The notes: generated from the sequence alone by a model not told the origin. Positions 29,265-38,673 are shown, counted from the stretch's first letter. The stretch is DNA of 64,000 nt from Vibrio comitans (GCA_024346835.1 AP024866.1:2108001-2172000); one strand, 5' to 3'. Program-made: numbers and translations.

Positions 29265-30386
29265 TTAAGACTTCTCAGCCAGAATGATACGCAATGTACG
29301 ACGCAGTGGTTCTGCTGCGCCCCAAAGTAGCTGATCACCAACAGTAAAGGCATTCAAAAAGTCATCGCCCATAGCCATCTTGCGCAGACGACCAACAGGA
29401 ACAGACATAGTACCTGTTACTTTAGCTGGAGTAAGCTCTTGAGCAGTAATGTCACGCTCGTTTGGAATCACTTTAACCCAATCGTTATGCGTACCGATGA
29501 TTTCTTCGATCTCATCCATAGGTACGTTTTGCTTAAGCTTGATAGTAAGCGCCTGTGCGTGACAGCGCATTGCGCCGATACGAACACAAGTTCCATCAAT
29601 AGCAATTGGATTTCCATCTAGACCCAAAATTTTGTTCGCTTCGACGCCAGCTTTCCACTCTTCTTTGCTTTGGCCGTTTTCGCGCTTAACATCAATCCAA
29701 GGGATAAGAGAGCCTGCTAGAGGTGCGCCAAACTGATCGGTAGGGAAAGCATCAGAGCGGATAGTTTCAGCAACTTTACGATCGATATCCAAAATAGAGG
29801 TCGCAGGGTCTGCAAGTTCAGTTGCAACAGATTGCTGTACTACACCCATTTGAGAAATCAACTCACGCATGTTTTTCGCACCAGCGCCAGAAGCCGCTTG
29901 ATACGTCATTGCGCTCATCCACTCAACAAGACCTTTCTCATAGAGACCGCCAAGAGCCATCAGCATCAAACTTACAGTACAGTTACCACCCACAAAAGTA
30001 GAGGTACCTGAGTGAATGCCTTGTTGGATCTGTTCCAAGTTCACAGGATCGAGAGTAATGATGGAGTCTTTGTCCATACGCAGTGTAGAAGCAGCGTCAA
30101 TCCAGTAGCCTTTCCAACCCGCTTGTTTCAGCGCAGGGTAAACTTTCTCTGTGTAACTGCCACCCTGACAGGTCACGATTGCATCTAATTGCTTTAGGCT
30201 TTCAATATCAAAAGCATCCTGCAACATACCAGCATCTTTGCCTGCATAGACAGGAGCTGGGATACCCACCTGAGAGGTACTGTAGAAAACTGGCTCAATC
30301 AGATCAAAATCGCGCTCTTCTACCATTCGTTGCATTAAAACTGAGCCAACCATACCGCGCCAGCCAACTAAACCTACTCGCATCAT
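29265..30386 (-). CDS. asd: Aspartate-semialdehyde dehydrogenase
   Basis: Second step from aspartate to lysine/diaminopimelate, threonine and methionine: NADPH reduction of aspartyl phosphate. [20 protein letters not shown] is the NADP-binding N-terminus, and the catalytic Cys is in [17 protein letters not shown] near residue 135. The substrate-binding [11 protein letters not shown] (near 270) and the C-terminal [16 protein letters not shown] are present. Length 373. The first of two adjacent ATGs is best spaced from GGAG. Confidence 0.97.
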   Translation of the reverse strand: MMRVGLVGWRGMVGSVLMQRMVEERDFDLIEPVFYSTSQVGIPAPVYAGKDAGMLQDAFDIESLKQLDAIVTCQGGSYTEKVYPALKQAGWKGYWIDAASTLRMDKDSIITLDPVNLEQIQQGIHSGTSTFVGGNCTVSLMLMALGGLYEKGLVEWMSAMTYQAASGAGAKNMRELISQMGVVQQSVATELADPATSILDIDRKVAETIRSDAFPTDQFGAPLAGSLIPWIDVKRENGQSKEEWKAGVEANKILGLDGNPIAIDGTCVRIGAMRCHAQALTIKLKQNVPMDEIEEIIGTHNDWVKVIPNERDITAQELTPAKVTGTMSVPVGRLRKMAMGDDFLNAFTVGDQLLWGAAEPLRRTLRIILAEKS

Positions 30387-30517
30387 CTCTATACTCCATG
30401 TAATTCAGGGAATGCACTGAAAGTTATCACCAGTGCTAATCAAGTTTCATTGTTGTCCTTCATATTTAAAAAAGTTGAGGCGAATGACAAGAATTTTTAT
30501 GCATAAAGTGCAAAAAA

Positions 30518-30545
30518 AACGCAACCTCGAGGGTTGCGTTATCTT
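30518..30545 (-). terminator. Terminator of yejK
   Basis: AACGCAACC-CTCGA-GGGTTGCGTT with a run of A on the left, giving U residues for the minus-strand transcript. Confidence 0.88.
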
Positions 30546-30564
30546 AACTGCTTGTTTTTAAGGG

Positions 30565-31566
30565 TTAACCCTTTCTTGTGAGCTGGTCACGTAGATTCGG
30601 TGGCGTCCCTTTGATCGTTAAAGTGTCTGTCTCTGGATCATAGAAAACACGCTCACCCATTAGCATGGCGTCAAAGCTGATATTCAACCCGCCACCAGCG
30701 CCAACGAACTTAGTTAGCTTACGCACAGCAGTTCTATCTCCAGGAAAGCTCTCTTCGAGCTCATAGCCTTGCTCTTGAGTAAAATCAGCAAAGCTAGTGC
30801 CGTCATCGCTTTTCGGCAACTCTTGAGACAGTTCACGAACTTCAACCTCATCACCGGCTTTGATCTGCTCGTTGCAATAATCCGCAACCTGCTTGCGATA
30901 AGAGTTAGCATCGTCTTTCTCTAACTTTGCATCAGCAACAAAGTCATCTACCGCTTGCATCAACACCAAGTTTTGCTGTTTAGTGTCTAGGCCTGTGTCT
31001 GCTTGTAGAAAATCCAAGAAGAAATCAGAAACCTTACGCCCTACTCGCCCCTTGATAAACGTCAGGGAGCGATTTGAGTCGCTGTCAGTTTGATAAGTCG
31101 ACAGATCAATACGTGCCGCGATATCCATTTTAGAGATATCTAGGTAATCCGTAGCGCTAATATCTAGCCCTTCTGTCACTTTAAGGCTTTCGTTTGATGG
31201 AATAAGCGCAATAAACAGATAATCCGTAGCTAAAGACTGATAACGAGCTAGAACTAAAAACCCTTCCTCAGCAAAAGAATATTTGCTGATCTCAGAGATC
31301 AGTCGCTTGGCACTATTTTGTGAGAAAGTGTAAAAGTCGAGACCGTCAGATAACGTGTCGTCTAACCAAACCTTGAACTCGCTCTCATCTGAGAAGGTTC
31401 CAAAGCCTTTTCCTGCCTTTGCATTGAACACTCGGTGCAATTCAGCGACTAAACTTTCAGTAGATGCGTCATTAGCTAGGGCAGATTCACGGTAGTTAAC
31501 CGTTAGCTGTTGCTCAGAATCTTTAACTAATTGATGCAAAATGACATTAGATAATTGTAAACTCAT
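30565..31566 (-). CDS. yejK: Nucleoid-associated protein YejK (NdpA)
   Basis: Nucleoid-associated protein of the 37-kDa NdpA family, 333 residues. It starts MSLQLSNVILHQLVKD as in enterobacterial YejK and has the typical TFIKGRVGRKVSDFFLDFL near residue 175 and the C-terminal DTLTIKGTPPNLRDQL. It is divergent from yejL, with the usual yejK/yejLM arrangement. Confidence 0.94.
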   Translation of the reverse strand: MSLQLSNVILHQLVKDSEQQLTVNYRESALANDASTESLVAELHRVFNAKAGKGFGTFSDESEFKVWLDDTLSDGLDFYTFSQNSAKRLISEISKYSFAEEGFLVLARYQSLATDYLFIALIPSNESLKVTEGLDISATDYLDISKMDIAARIDLSTYQTDSDSNRSLTFIKGRVGRKVSDFFLDFLQADTGLDTKQQNLVLMQAVDDFVADAKLEKDDANSYRKQVADYCNEQIKAGDEVEVRELSQELPKSDDGTSFADFTQEQGYELEESFPGDRTAVRKLTKFVGAGGGLNISFDAMLMGERVFYDPETDTLTIKGTPPNLRDQLTRKG

Positions 31567-31650
31567 AGGAGATTTCTATCTCTTGTGATTTCAGTTGTTA
31601 TTCAGAGTAGGTTATCATAAGCCGTTTCCACTATCATTAGCAGAGTAACT

Positions 31651-31866
31651 ATGCCTATTACATCGAAATACAGTGACGAAAAAGTCGAAACCATGTTAGC
31701 TGAAATTGCTGCAGTCCTTGAGAAGCACCAATCGACTCCAGAACTGAGCTTGATGTTGGTTGGCAATATCGCGACTAACGTTCTTAACCAGAACGTGGCT
31801 AAAGGACAAAGGAAGGCCATCGCCAAAACTTTTTCAGATGCATTAATCGCATCTGTTGAAGACTAA
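31651..31866 (+). CDS. yejL: YejL family protein (DUF1414)
   Basis: Small conserved protein of 71 residues ([18 protein letters not shown]...). Its function is unknown, but the gene is consistently upstream of yejM in gamma-proteobacteria, as it is here with 25 bases between them. Confidence 0.93.
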   Translation: MPITSKYSDEKVETMLAEIAAVLEKHQSTPELSLMLVGNIATNVLNQNVAKGQRKAIAKTFSDALIASVED

Positions 31867-31891
31867 TAACTAATAACAAGAACGAACATTC

Positions 31892-33691
31892 ATGGTAGAT
31901 AGCGGTAATTCTTACGCAGAACGAGTATCGAGACTTGTCAGCTGGGGGCATTGGTTTAGCTTTTTCAATGTCATCGTTGCAATGCTCATTGGTACGCGAT
32001 ACATAGCTGAATCCCCTTGGCCAGATACCCTACTTGGGCAACTGTACCTATTCTCATCTTGGGTAGGCCATTTTGGCTTTTTGGTATTTGGACTCTATGT
32101 ACTCTGCCTGTTCCCTATAACCTTTATTGTCCCGAACTTTAAACTGTTCAGGATAGTCGGTGTGCTCGCGAGTACGGTTGGGCTGACTGTTTTGTTACTT
32201 GATACACAGGCGTATCAAGAGCTTAACCTGCACCTTAACCCTATCGTCTGGGAACTGTTGTTAAGTGACGATAAGAATGCCATTAATGCAAAATGGCAAA
32301 CGCTGTTCGTTCTTGTGCCCATCATTTTCTTTGTGCAACTCGCTCTAGCTGAGTGGGTTTGGCGCAAGCAAAGAAAACTGTCTCATAAGCGCATCGGGCG
32401 CCCAATTGCAGTAGTATTCTTTGTCGGCTTTATTTTCAGCCACCTAATTTATATCTGGGCTGATGCCACCTTCTATAACCCTATTACGAATCAACGTGCT
32501 AATTTCCCGTTATCGTACCCTATGACCGCTAAAACCTTTTTAGAGCGTCAGGGTTGGTTCGATAGAGAAGAATATCAAGAACGTATTGAACGCGGTGAAG
32601 CAAATACCGAAGTACTGACTTACCCTCTAGAAACCTTGAAGGTTAATAAGAGCAAGAGTAAGAACTACAACCTATTGATGATTGTGGTTGAAGATTTACG
32701 TGCAGATAGCGTGAATCCTGAAACTATGCCTGCTCTGAGTGAATTTGCTGCACAGAACCAAAATTTCAGTCACCATTACAGCTCTGGTAACGACAACTCG
32801 GCTTCGTTTGGCTTGTTTTATGGCATCCCTGCGACGTACGCTGCCAATGTTCGACACCACGAGACTCAGCCTCTATTTGTAGAGCAGCTTCAATATCGCA
32901 ACTACGATATGGGTTTCTTTAGTGGCAACGACTTCTCATCGAACATTTATGACGATGTCATCTTAAGTGGCTTAGACGATAGCCTAACTGAGCAGATCAG
33001 CAAGTCAGATAAAGCCGCTGTGGCCAACTGGCAACAGTGGCTTGGTAACGAAGGTAATAAGAACTGGTTTAGCCTACTTCATCTCACGCAGATGCAGCAA
33101 TTTGAAGACCATGTCAAAGAGGCATCAGGCAAAGATGCTGGAGCTGTTCTTCGTCAGGCCTACAACACCACAGCTAGCAAAATTGATACATCAATCGAAC
33201 AAGCACTTGCTACGTTGCGAGACAAAGAATTGTTGGACAACACTATTGTCGTGATTACTTCAGATCATGGTTGGGAATTCAACGAAACCAATACCAACAG
33301 TTGGGGCTCGAACAGCAACTATAGTAAGTACCAATTGCGAGTGCCAATGGTAGTGCATTGGCCGAACAAGCCAGCAAAAGAGTGGGATCACGTATCAAGT
33401 CACTTTGATTTGTCAGTCACTCTAATGCAAGACCTGCTTGGTGTAACCTCTAATCCTGCAGACTTCAGTAGCGGCCAGAATCTATTCAATAGTAAAAAGC
33501 GTCGCTGGACAATGGCTGGAGACGCTCGTGAGTTTGCTCTGATTTCTCCTAATGAAATCACCGTTTTAGATCGATACGGCAACTATAAAGTGTTTGATCA
33601 TAACTACCGTAGACTGCGCGATGCTAAACCAAAACTGTCCGTTATTATGCAAGGATTGTCAGAAACCAAGCGTTTCTACGAACAGCAATAA
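31892..33691 (+). CDS. yejM: Inner-membrane sulfatase-like protein YejM (PbgA/LapC)
   Basis: Essential envelope protein in E. coli that signals periplasmic LPS status to LapB/FtsH and so controls LpxC. The 599-residue protein has five N-terminal transmembrane segments (about 20-190), a linker, and a periplasmic alkaline-phosphatase/sulfatase fold (about 250-580). The fold shows ASFGLFYG near 308 and VVITSDHGWEFNET near 453. The canonical nucleophile Thr/Ser-Cys sulfatase motif is not evident, as in known YejM. tRNA-Pro begins two bases after the stop. Confidence 0.94.
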   Translation: MVDSGNSYAERVSRLVSWGHWFSFFNVIVAMLIGTRYIAESPWPDTLLGQLYLFSSWVGHFGFLVFGLYVLCLFPITFIVPNFKLFRIVGVLASTVGLTVLLLDTQAYQELNLHLNPIVWELLLSDDKNAINAKWQTLFVLVPIIFFVQLALAEWVWRKQRKLSHKRIGRPIAVVFFVGFIFSHLIYIWADATFYNPITNQRANFPLSYPMTAKTFLERQGWFDREEYQERIERGEANTEVLTYPLETLKVNKSKSKNYNLLMIVVEDLRADSVNPETMPALSEFAAQNQNFSHHYSSGNDNSASFGLFYGIPATYAANVRHHETQPLFVEQLQYRNYDMGFFSGNDFSSNIYDDVILSGLDDSLTEQISKSDKAAVANWQQWLGNEGNKNWFSLLHLTQMQQFEDHVKEASGKDAGAVLRQAYNTTASKIDTSIEQALATLRDKELLDNTIVVITSDHGWEFNETNTNSWGSNSNYSKYQLRVPMVVHWPNKPAKEWDHVSSHFDLSVTLMQDLLGVTSNPADFSSGQNLFNSKKRRWTMAGDAREFALISPNEITVLDRYGNYKVFDHNYRRLRDAKPKLSVIMQGLSETKRFYEQQ

Positions 33692-33693
33692 CT

Positions 33694-33770
33694 CGGACTG
33701 TAGCGCAGCTTGGTAGCGCATCCGCCTGGGGGGCGGGGGGTCGCAGGTTCAAATCCTGTCAGTCCGACCA
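33694..33770 (+). tRNA. tRNA-Pro (anticodon GGG)
   Basis: 77-nt cloverleaf: acceptor CGGACTG/CAGTCCG, anticodon stem TCCGC/GCGGG around the loop CTGGGGG, T-arm GCAGG-TTCAAAT-CCTGT and encoded ACCA. It starts two bases after the yejM stop and is followed by a terminator. Confidence 0.96.
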
Positions 33771-33780
33771 CAAAATACCG

Positions 33781-33810
33781 AAGGGAGCCTATGGCTCCCT
33801 TACTTTTTTG
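33781..33810 (+). terminator. Terminator after tRNA-Pro
   Basis: AAGGGAGCC-TAT-GGCTCCCTT followed by a T-rich run. Confidence 0.88.
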
Positions 33811-33945
33811 AACACGTTTTAAACCAAAACAACTAAGTGACTTATCTCCCCCTAACTTATTGTTCAAAATGCAATCACTTAGACCTTTTCTACTAAATTT
33901 AGTATTTACAAAGGTTTTTAATCTCTATATTATTCTTCCCGCAAC

Positions 33946-34036
33946 GGAGAGATGGCTGAGTGGTCGAAAGCACCGGTCTTGAAAACCGGCAACCGTTAAT
34001 AGCGGTTCTAGGGTTCAAATCCCTATCTCTCCGCCA
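33946..34036 (+). tRNA. tRNA-Ser (anticodon TGA)
   Basis: 91-nt type II tRNA with acceptor GGAGAGA/TCTCTCC, anticodon loop CTTGAAA, an extended variable arm and encoded GCCA. Its 3' 20 bases are the left attachment site of the following island; the gene stays intact. Confidence 0.97.
33994..34014. other. attL core marker (see corrected extent in evidence)
   Basis: The attL core is the 20-base segment TTCAAATCCCTATCTCTCCG covering 34014-34033 inside the tRNA-Ser T-arm and acceptor stem. An identical copy at 43887-43906 is attR. Confidence 0.3.
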
Positions 34037-34041
34037 TATCT

Positions 34042-34068
34042 AAGCCCCTGATTTATCAGGGGCTTTTT
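34042..34068 (+). terminator. Terminator after tRNA-Ser
   Basis: AAGCCCCTG-ATTTA-TCAGGGGCTTTTT. A close copy (GCCCTGATTTATCAGGGC) follows attR at 43918-43938, so the homology between the two junctions extends beyond the tRNA. Confidence 0.9.
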
Positions 34069-34107
34069 GCATTTAAGGAACTAGGGAGTCACTTCAAAAC
34101 CAATGAG

Positions 34108-35400
34108 GTGAGTCAATTGTATGTTTATAAACATCCCAATTCGGTGTACTACACCCGAATCTGCACCCCGAAGAAGCTAGTTAAACTGGGCTTTCCATTC
34201 GATTTTAAGATAAGTCTTCGCACTAAAAATCGTCCTGTCGCACTCAGAAGAAACTTGGTCGTTGCACCAATTGTCATCCAGTCCCTAGATAAATGGGCAG
34301 AGATTGATGCGTTTACGCCCGATGTAATCGACGATTACAAAGCCGCGTTGCTTCAATCTATCAGTGACACTTGGCTTTCAATAGAAGCAGGGCATCCTGC
34401 CCACGCCTATAATCCTCGAACACACAAATCTTCGCAAAATGGTATTCAGCCACTTTCGAAAAAGAAAGCGCCCTTACACCGTTGGTTAGCTGAGTTTATT
34501 CATTCGAAGAAACAGCAGAATATTACTGCGCTAACTGTCCATCAATTGAACCAACGAATCTCTCATTTCATTGCTTTCTATGACAAGCAATCAAACTCAG
34601 CAATGAGTTCAGCTTTATTAATGGCGTATGTTGACCATTTAAACAGTCAAAAACGAAGCCCAAAGACCAACAAGGAATTTCTGGCCGCTATTAAGCAGTT
34701 TTTTAAGTGGCTAGAAGCGGTTCAAGAAATCCCCAGTAACCCTGCTAAGCAAATGACAGCCACCTTTAGAACCCACCAACATGCTTCAGAGGAACGACTA
34801 CGATGGAGTAAAGACGAGCTAGAGCACCTCTTTAATCATCATGAATTCAAACAGAGCTGCCCGAGTGTACAATGGGTTTCACTATTGCAACTCTATATGG
34901 GATTGAGACCATCAGAGGCCTGTCAATTAAGAGTTAGCGACATCTCGATATCCACTCCTATCCCATCAGTTTCTATTACCGATAAAGGAACGAGTCAGCG
35001 TGTTAAAAATAAGCACGCCATACGCACTGTCCCCATCCATCCTCAACTTATTGAGTTGGGCTTTCTCAATTTCGTCACGGCACAACAGCGCAATCAGTTA
35101 TTCAAGTTCAAACCCTTAGGTGAGAATCAAGATTGGTCGAAAGCTTACCGTACTCAATTTGCACGCCTACAAAACAAATTAGGGATGAAAGCCCATAAAA
35201 GGCCTACCTGTTACGGCTTCAGACACACCTTTATCGACACCTTGAAGCAAAAAGGAGTGGAGGAAGTCAGAGTGGCTGAGGTTGTCGGTCATGCCAATCA
35301 CAACATGACCTATGGCCGTTATGGCAAACGCCTAAATCTATTCGCCATGCTCGACATTGTGAGTCAATTTACTCTTTCAGGTGAGGAGAACCAACTATGA
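34108..35400 (+). CDS. Tyrosine-recombinase integrase of the tRNA-Ser island
   Basis: Site-specific integrase of 430 residues, placed beside attL and therefore the likely enzyme for excision and integration. A core-binding SAM-like domain lies around 150-230. Catalytic residues appear in LYMGLRPSEACQL (first Arg, near 272), CYGFRHTFIDTLKQKG (HxxR region, near 372), VVGHANHNMTYGRYGK (His and the Tyr nucleophile, near 394-406). The initiation codon is probably GTG (VSQLYVYKH...). It overlaps the next gene by 4 bases (ATGA). Confidence 0.9.
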   Translation: MSQLYVYKHPNSVYYTRICTPKKLVKLGFPFDFKISLRTKNRPVALRRNLVVAPIVIQSLDKWAEIDAFTPDVIDDYKAALLQSISDTWLSIEAGHPAHAYNPRTHKSSQNGIQPLSKKKAPLHRWLAEFIHSKKQQNITALTVHQLNQRISHFIAFYDKQSNSAMSSALLMAYVDHLNSQKRSPKTNKEFLAAIKQFFKWLEAVQEIPSNPAKQMTATFRTHQHASEERLRWSKDELEHLFNHHEFKQSCPSVQWVSLLQLYMGLRPSEACQLRVSDISISTPIPSVSITDKGTSQRVKNKHAIRTVPIHPQLIELGFLNFVTAQQRNQLFKFKPLGENQDWSKAYRTQFARLQNKLGMKAHKRPTCYGFRHTFIDTLKQKGVEEVRVAEVVGHANHNMTYGRYGKRLNLFAMLDIVSQFTLSGEENQL

Positions 35401-35864
35401 ACTATCATACTTCGGAGTCCATTAACGCCCTCCACGGCTACCTCCAAGAAGAGACCTGTAATGAGTTCTTGGACTTAAGCCCTTGGCTTAATCAAGGTTG
35501 GCCATATGACGAGTTAAAATTAACGGTTTTGCTACTTCGTCGACTTAGTGAATTTCCCAGCATCACACCGTCAGAGCTTTTGTCTGAAGGGTTTTCTCCT
35601 TCATTGCTTAAGAAAACTGTACCGCTTCTATCCGATGAACTTGCACCTCTATTGGATCCACCCCCTTCGCAAGCATCGCTTAATCACTTGTATGACCAAA
35701 GTCTTCCTATGATGAAGATCGTCAATGGTGGGGGCTATTCCCTTCATCGATTGAACGCTAAATGGATGCGGGTGACATCGAGCTCAGGAAGAAAGGAATT
35801 GGAGAGGATGATGCTCAAAAGAAACAATCAAGTCGTAGGTTGGGTACTGATGCCACATGTTTAA
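35397..35864 (+). CDS. Unknown protein translationally coupled to the integrase
   Basis: 155-residue protein I do not recognise. Its start overlaps the integrase stop by 4 bases, so the two are made together. It is soluble with no signal peptide, contains a Leu-rich helical middle (ELKLTVLLLRRLSEFP) and a basic C-terminal part (SSGRKELERMMLKRNNQVVGW). A role as a partner or directionality factor of the integrase is only suggested by the coupling. A terminator follows. Confidence 0.7.
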   Translation: MNYHTSESINALHGYLQEETCNEFLDLSPWLNQGWPYDELKLTVLLLRRLSEFPSITPSELLSEGFSPSLLKKTVPLLSDELAPLLDPPPSQASLNHLYDQSLPMMKIVNGGGYSLHRLNAKWMRVTSSSGRKELERMMLKRNNQVVGWVLMPHV

Positions 35865-35868
35865 CGCC

Positions 35869-35894
35869 AAAGCGCCTTATCTAGGCGCTTTTTT
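35869..35894 (+). terminator. Terminator after the integrase operon
   Basis: AAAGCGCC-TTATCTA-GGCGCTTTTTT. Confidence 0.9.
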
Positions 35895-36006
35895 AGTGTA
35901 AGGCCCTAGGTGGAAAATGTTCGACCAGTAAAAAAGCGCAACACGTTATTTTTTTGAATTTAGCTGACGTTCAGCAGAGAGGCTAACAAGAATAAGGAGC
36001 CTCTCA

Positions 36007-37095
36007 ATGAACTCTAACACCCCATGTACCCTATCTAAATACACTGCTCTTGTCTTAAACCAAGGCATTCAAAACCATGCAGAAACCACCAATGACGCTT
36101 CGCGCTCTATGCTCAATGTCATTACAAAAGCGCTGTCTTCATACTCCTTCCCAGACATCCGCCATTCCGATATCCAGGGCGTCATTACGACTTGGCAGGT
36201 TGAAGGTAAATCAAACAAAACGATCTCTAACTATCTCGCGCCCATGCGTAAGATATTCAAGACAGCAACGCAAGACGGTGTATTTGAAATAAACCCAATG
36301 GAAGGGATTCAAAACCCAAAGCAAACCAAAGAGAATACCTACGCTCAAGCCCGCAAAAACATCGACCCTTATAGTGTTCCTGAAATATCTCAAATCGAGT
36401 CAGCACAAACTCCATGCACTTCAGGTCAAGTAATGACGTTGCTGGAGATACGCTCAGGCTTAAGGCCTGAAGAAGGGGTGTGCGCCCACTGGGAGGCCAT
36501 TGATTGGGATGCAGGGACCTATACCGTTTCTATCGTAAAGCCTAAATCAGAGTATCGCTGCGCAAAAACTACCAATGGACATAGAAAAATAGAGCTTGAT
36601 AGCACAACAATGACAATGCTTCGTACTCACTACCAATGCACCGGACACCTAGAGGTAATTACTATCTCTGTTGTCGGAAGGGATAATCGAACCCGTGAAG
36701 AGGTCACCATCACGCCAATGTTCATTCGAGCGAAGACGGGGCAACCTTACAAAAACCCAAAAGATTTTTTGCAAGCCTACCTAACTCCGCTACTTAAAGA
36801 CTGGAGTATCAGAGAGCGAGGCGTAACGCAATGCCGTAAAACCTATGCGTGTCACGCTTTGTCTGCAGGTGTGCCCATCAAATGGCTAGCGGATAAATTA
36901 GGCCATGCTGATACACTCACCCTTGAAAGGCATTATGCTAAGTGGATACCCAAAGATGGTGACATTAAGCCCACCGAGATGATTGAACAACGTCTAGATA
37001 AGAACCATCGACTGCAAATGCAATCTCAATCTGTAGCTTCAGTGCCAGTGTACAAACGTCTATTTCAGCGTATCAAAGCGGTCTTTGCCAAGTAA
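36007..37095 (+). CDS. Second tyrosine recombinase
   Basis: 362-residue phage-integrase-family protein preceded by AAGGAG. The N-terminal core-binding domain spans roughly 15-110. In the catalytic domain, LEIRSGLRPEEGVCAHW (near 147) gives the first Arg. CRKTYACHALSAGVPIKWLADKLGHADTLTLERHYAKW (278-315, read in pieces) gives the second Arg, the GH and the Tyr nucleophile. The usual His of HxxR is replaced (VTQCRK). It is unlike the island integrase and may act at a different site or be a passenger. Confidence 0.85.
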   Translation: MNSNTPCTLSKYTALVLNQGIQNHAETTNDASRSMLNVITKALSSYSFPDIRHSDIQGVITTWQVEGKSNKTISNYLAPMRKIFKTATQDGVFEINPMEGIQNPKQTKENTYAQARKNIDPYSVPEISQIESAQTPCTSGQVMTLLEIRSGLRPEEGVCAHWEAIDWDAGTYTVSIVKPKSEYRCAKTTNGHRKIELDSTTMTMLRTHYQCTGHLEVITISVVGRDNRTREEVTITPMFIRAKTGQPYKNPKDFLQAYLTPLLKDWSIRERGVTQCRKTYACHALSAGVPIKWLADKLGHADTLTLERHYAKWIPKDGDIKPTEMIEQRLDKNHRLQMQSQSVASVPVYKRLFQRIKAVFAK

Positions 37096-37203
37096 AACCT
37101 CGAGTAGGATGAGATATTGAACGACAATGCTCCTATGATTCCTATGTGAGGTTAAGTCAGACTTCTTAAAACCTAACAGGGTTGCTAACTTGGCTGAACA
37201 AAC

Positions 37204-37240
37204 AAAAAACGAGCTTATACTTAAAGTGTGTAAGCTCGTT
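37204..37240. terminator. Bidirectional terminator between recombinase genes
   Basis: AAAACGAGCTTA-CACTT-type loop-TAAGCTCGTTTT (12-bp stem), with A/T runs on both sides between two convergent transcription units. Confidence 0.85.
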
Positions 37241-37248
37241 TTCTATGT

Positions 37249-37569
37249 TTAGGCGATTTCTGTCCTCACTCCACCCGTTGGTTTTGGTAACGGAACCTTG
37301 ATTGACAAATTGGCCTGCTCTACAAAATAGACCAGCACTCGATACTTTTCTTTACGCACTGTCTGTGACTCATGCTCAGTTCGACGCCAATACCCAATCA
37401 AATGCTTGCGCCCAACTCGCTCTAGTTGTTCCCCTAGGTTCTTCTCATGCTTAAACACATCATCGAATATCTCTATCAGTCGCTTGACCTGTTTTTGCCG
37501 ATAAGCAATCCCAGGCTTTTTGTAGTGACGCATCACCGCGTGTATCTGCCGCACCGTATTTGAGTTCAT
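37249..37569 (-). CDS. Small protein resembling a stand-alone recombinase core-binding domain
   Basis: 106-residue basic protein with a strong GAGGAG ribosome site. The middle part (GEQLERVGRKHLIGYWRR, then TVRKEKYRVLVYFVEQANL) has the helix pattern of the SAM-like N-terminal domain of tyrosine recombinases, but there is no catalytic domain. It follows the recombinase gene on the same strand (88-base gap), so the two may act together. The assignment rests on pattern recognition, not on a search. Confidence 0.6.
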   Translation of the reverse strand: MNSNTVRQIHAVMRHYKKPGIAYRQKQVKRLIEIFDDVFKHEKNLGEQLERVGRKHLIGYWRRTEHESQTVRKEKYRVLVYFVEQANLSIKVPLPKPTGGVRTEIA

Positions 37570-37656
37570 ACTTCACTCCTCATTGATTAAATAAAGAGGT
37601 ACATAAAACGCTAAGCACCCGGCATAAGGTCACGGTTTTTGTTTGTGCAGACACGC

Positions 37657-38673
37657 TTACCCTACATACGCATTGCTGATGCTCAGGCGGTGATGCCCTA
37701 GAAGCTTAGAAAGGGCCAGTCGCGCCACCTTATCGCGTGTTATCGCTTCTGAAACGCTGATATTAAGCTGCTCGGCGAGATACTGGTGATGAGCCTTGCC
37801 ATGCTCTACTTGTGCTTGAACCGGAGGCAATGCTCCAACGTGGCTTTTGTAGTACTCACATGCATAGTGTTTACGCTCACCGTGCGTACGATATCCGCAG
37901 TCAATGCGCTGGTGCTCTCGCCAGACGGCAGTTTGAAACGCTTTGAAGCTCATAGAAGTCGGCGTGAGATTATCATGTCCGGTTTGGTATTGAAGCTTCG
38001 CGCCTCGCTCTAATGCCTTTCGTTGGCTGGTTGTATCACAAGGCACATTGCGTGGTTGTCCACCTTTAGTGCCACGCTCAATCACTATTTCAGCATTTAC
38101 CTGCATCTGCTCTAAAGCCTTATTGCAATCCAATAAGGACGCTTCTCGCATTCGCAAACCAAAAGCGCGTTGCAGTTGGGCCAATACGGCAACCGGTTCA
38201 CTCGCATTGGATACGATATAGTGATGCTCCGCTGAGCTCGTAGAACCGTCAACGGTGGCTATGCCCGTTTTAGAGGGGTAATCCAACTCTTTGGTTGCCA
38301 ATACTTTGACAGCCTCGTCGCCCCTTGCCTGAGCTAAGCAAACATTCACGTGGCTTAGATAATCTCTGGCAGAGGCAGAGCTGAAAGTGGATTCGGATTC
38401 AAAGCGCTCTCGGAGATGCTCACCAAATTGCAGTACATGAGTTTTCTCAATCTGCTTAAGACGTTTAATGTCAGTATTTTCTTTTAGAAAAGCTGAGAAC
38501 GCGCGGCAGGCAGGGAGCCTTGCTAAGTGTGTATTGTTTTTCACCCCACCGAGCTGCTCAAGTGAGGCGTTAATCAAGCATTTGTCTATCTGTCTCGAAC
38601 CCAATCCAAAGTTAGGCTTGGTAAAGTTCCGAACACCACTTAAACGGTGCCCGCTGTATTTGGTTTTACGCAT
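37657..38673 (-). CDS. Integrase-domain protein (Integrase_1-like tyrosine recombinase)
   Basis: 338-residue recombinase. Visible catalytic elements are FGLRMREASLLD (first Arg, near 184), GYRTHGERKHYACEYYKSH (Arg/His box, near 265) and LSKLLGHHRLSISNAYVG at the very C-terminus, with GHH and a Tyr two residues before the end. Basic N-terminus (MRKTKYSGHRLSG). The ATG chosen follows AGGAG at 8 bases; six codons further upstream are open. The third and most divergent recombinase of the island. Confidence 0.82.
   Translation of the reverse strand: MRKTKYSGHRLSGVRNFTKPNFGLGSRQIDKCLINASLEQLGGVKNNTHLARLPACRAFSAFLKENTDIKRLKQIEKTHVLQFGEHLRERFESESTFSSASARDYLSHVNVCLAQARGDEAVKVLATKELDYPSKTGIATVDGSTSSAEHHYIVSNASEPVAVLAQLQRAFGLRMREASLLDCNKALEQMQVNAEIVIERGTKGGQPRNVPCDTTSQRKALERGAKLQYQTGHDNLTPTSMSFKAFQTAVWREHQRIDCGYRTHGERKHYACEYYKSHVGALPPVQAQVEHGKAHHQYLAEQLNISVSEAITRDKVARLALSKLLGHHRLSISNAYVG

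Noticed and set aside
34014..34033. The separate attL marker entry in the feature list has reversed coordinates
   Set aside because: It should be disregarded as a coordinate feature; the true attL is 34014-34033 as stated in the island entry.
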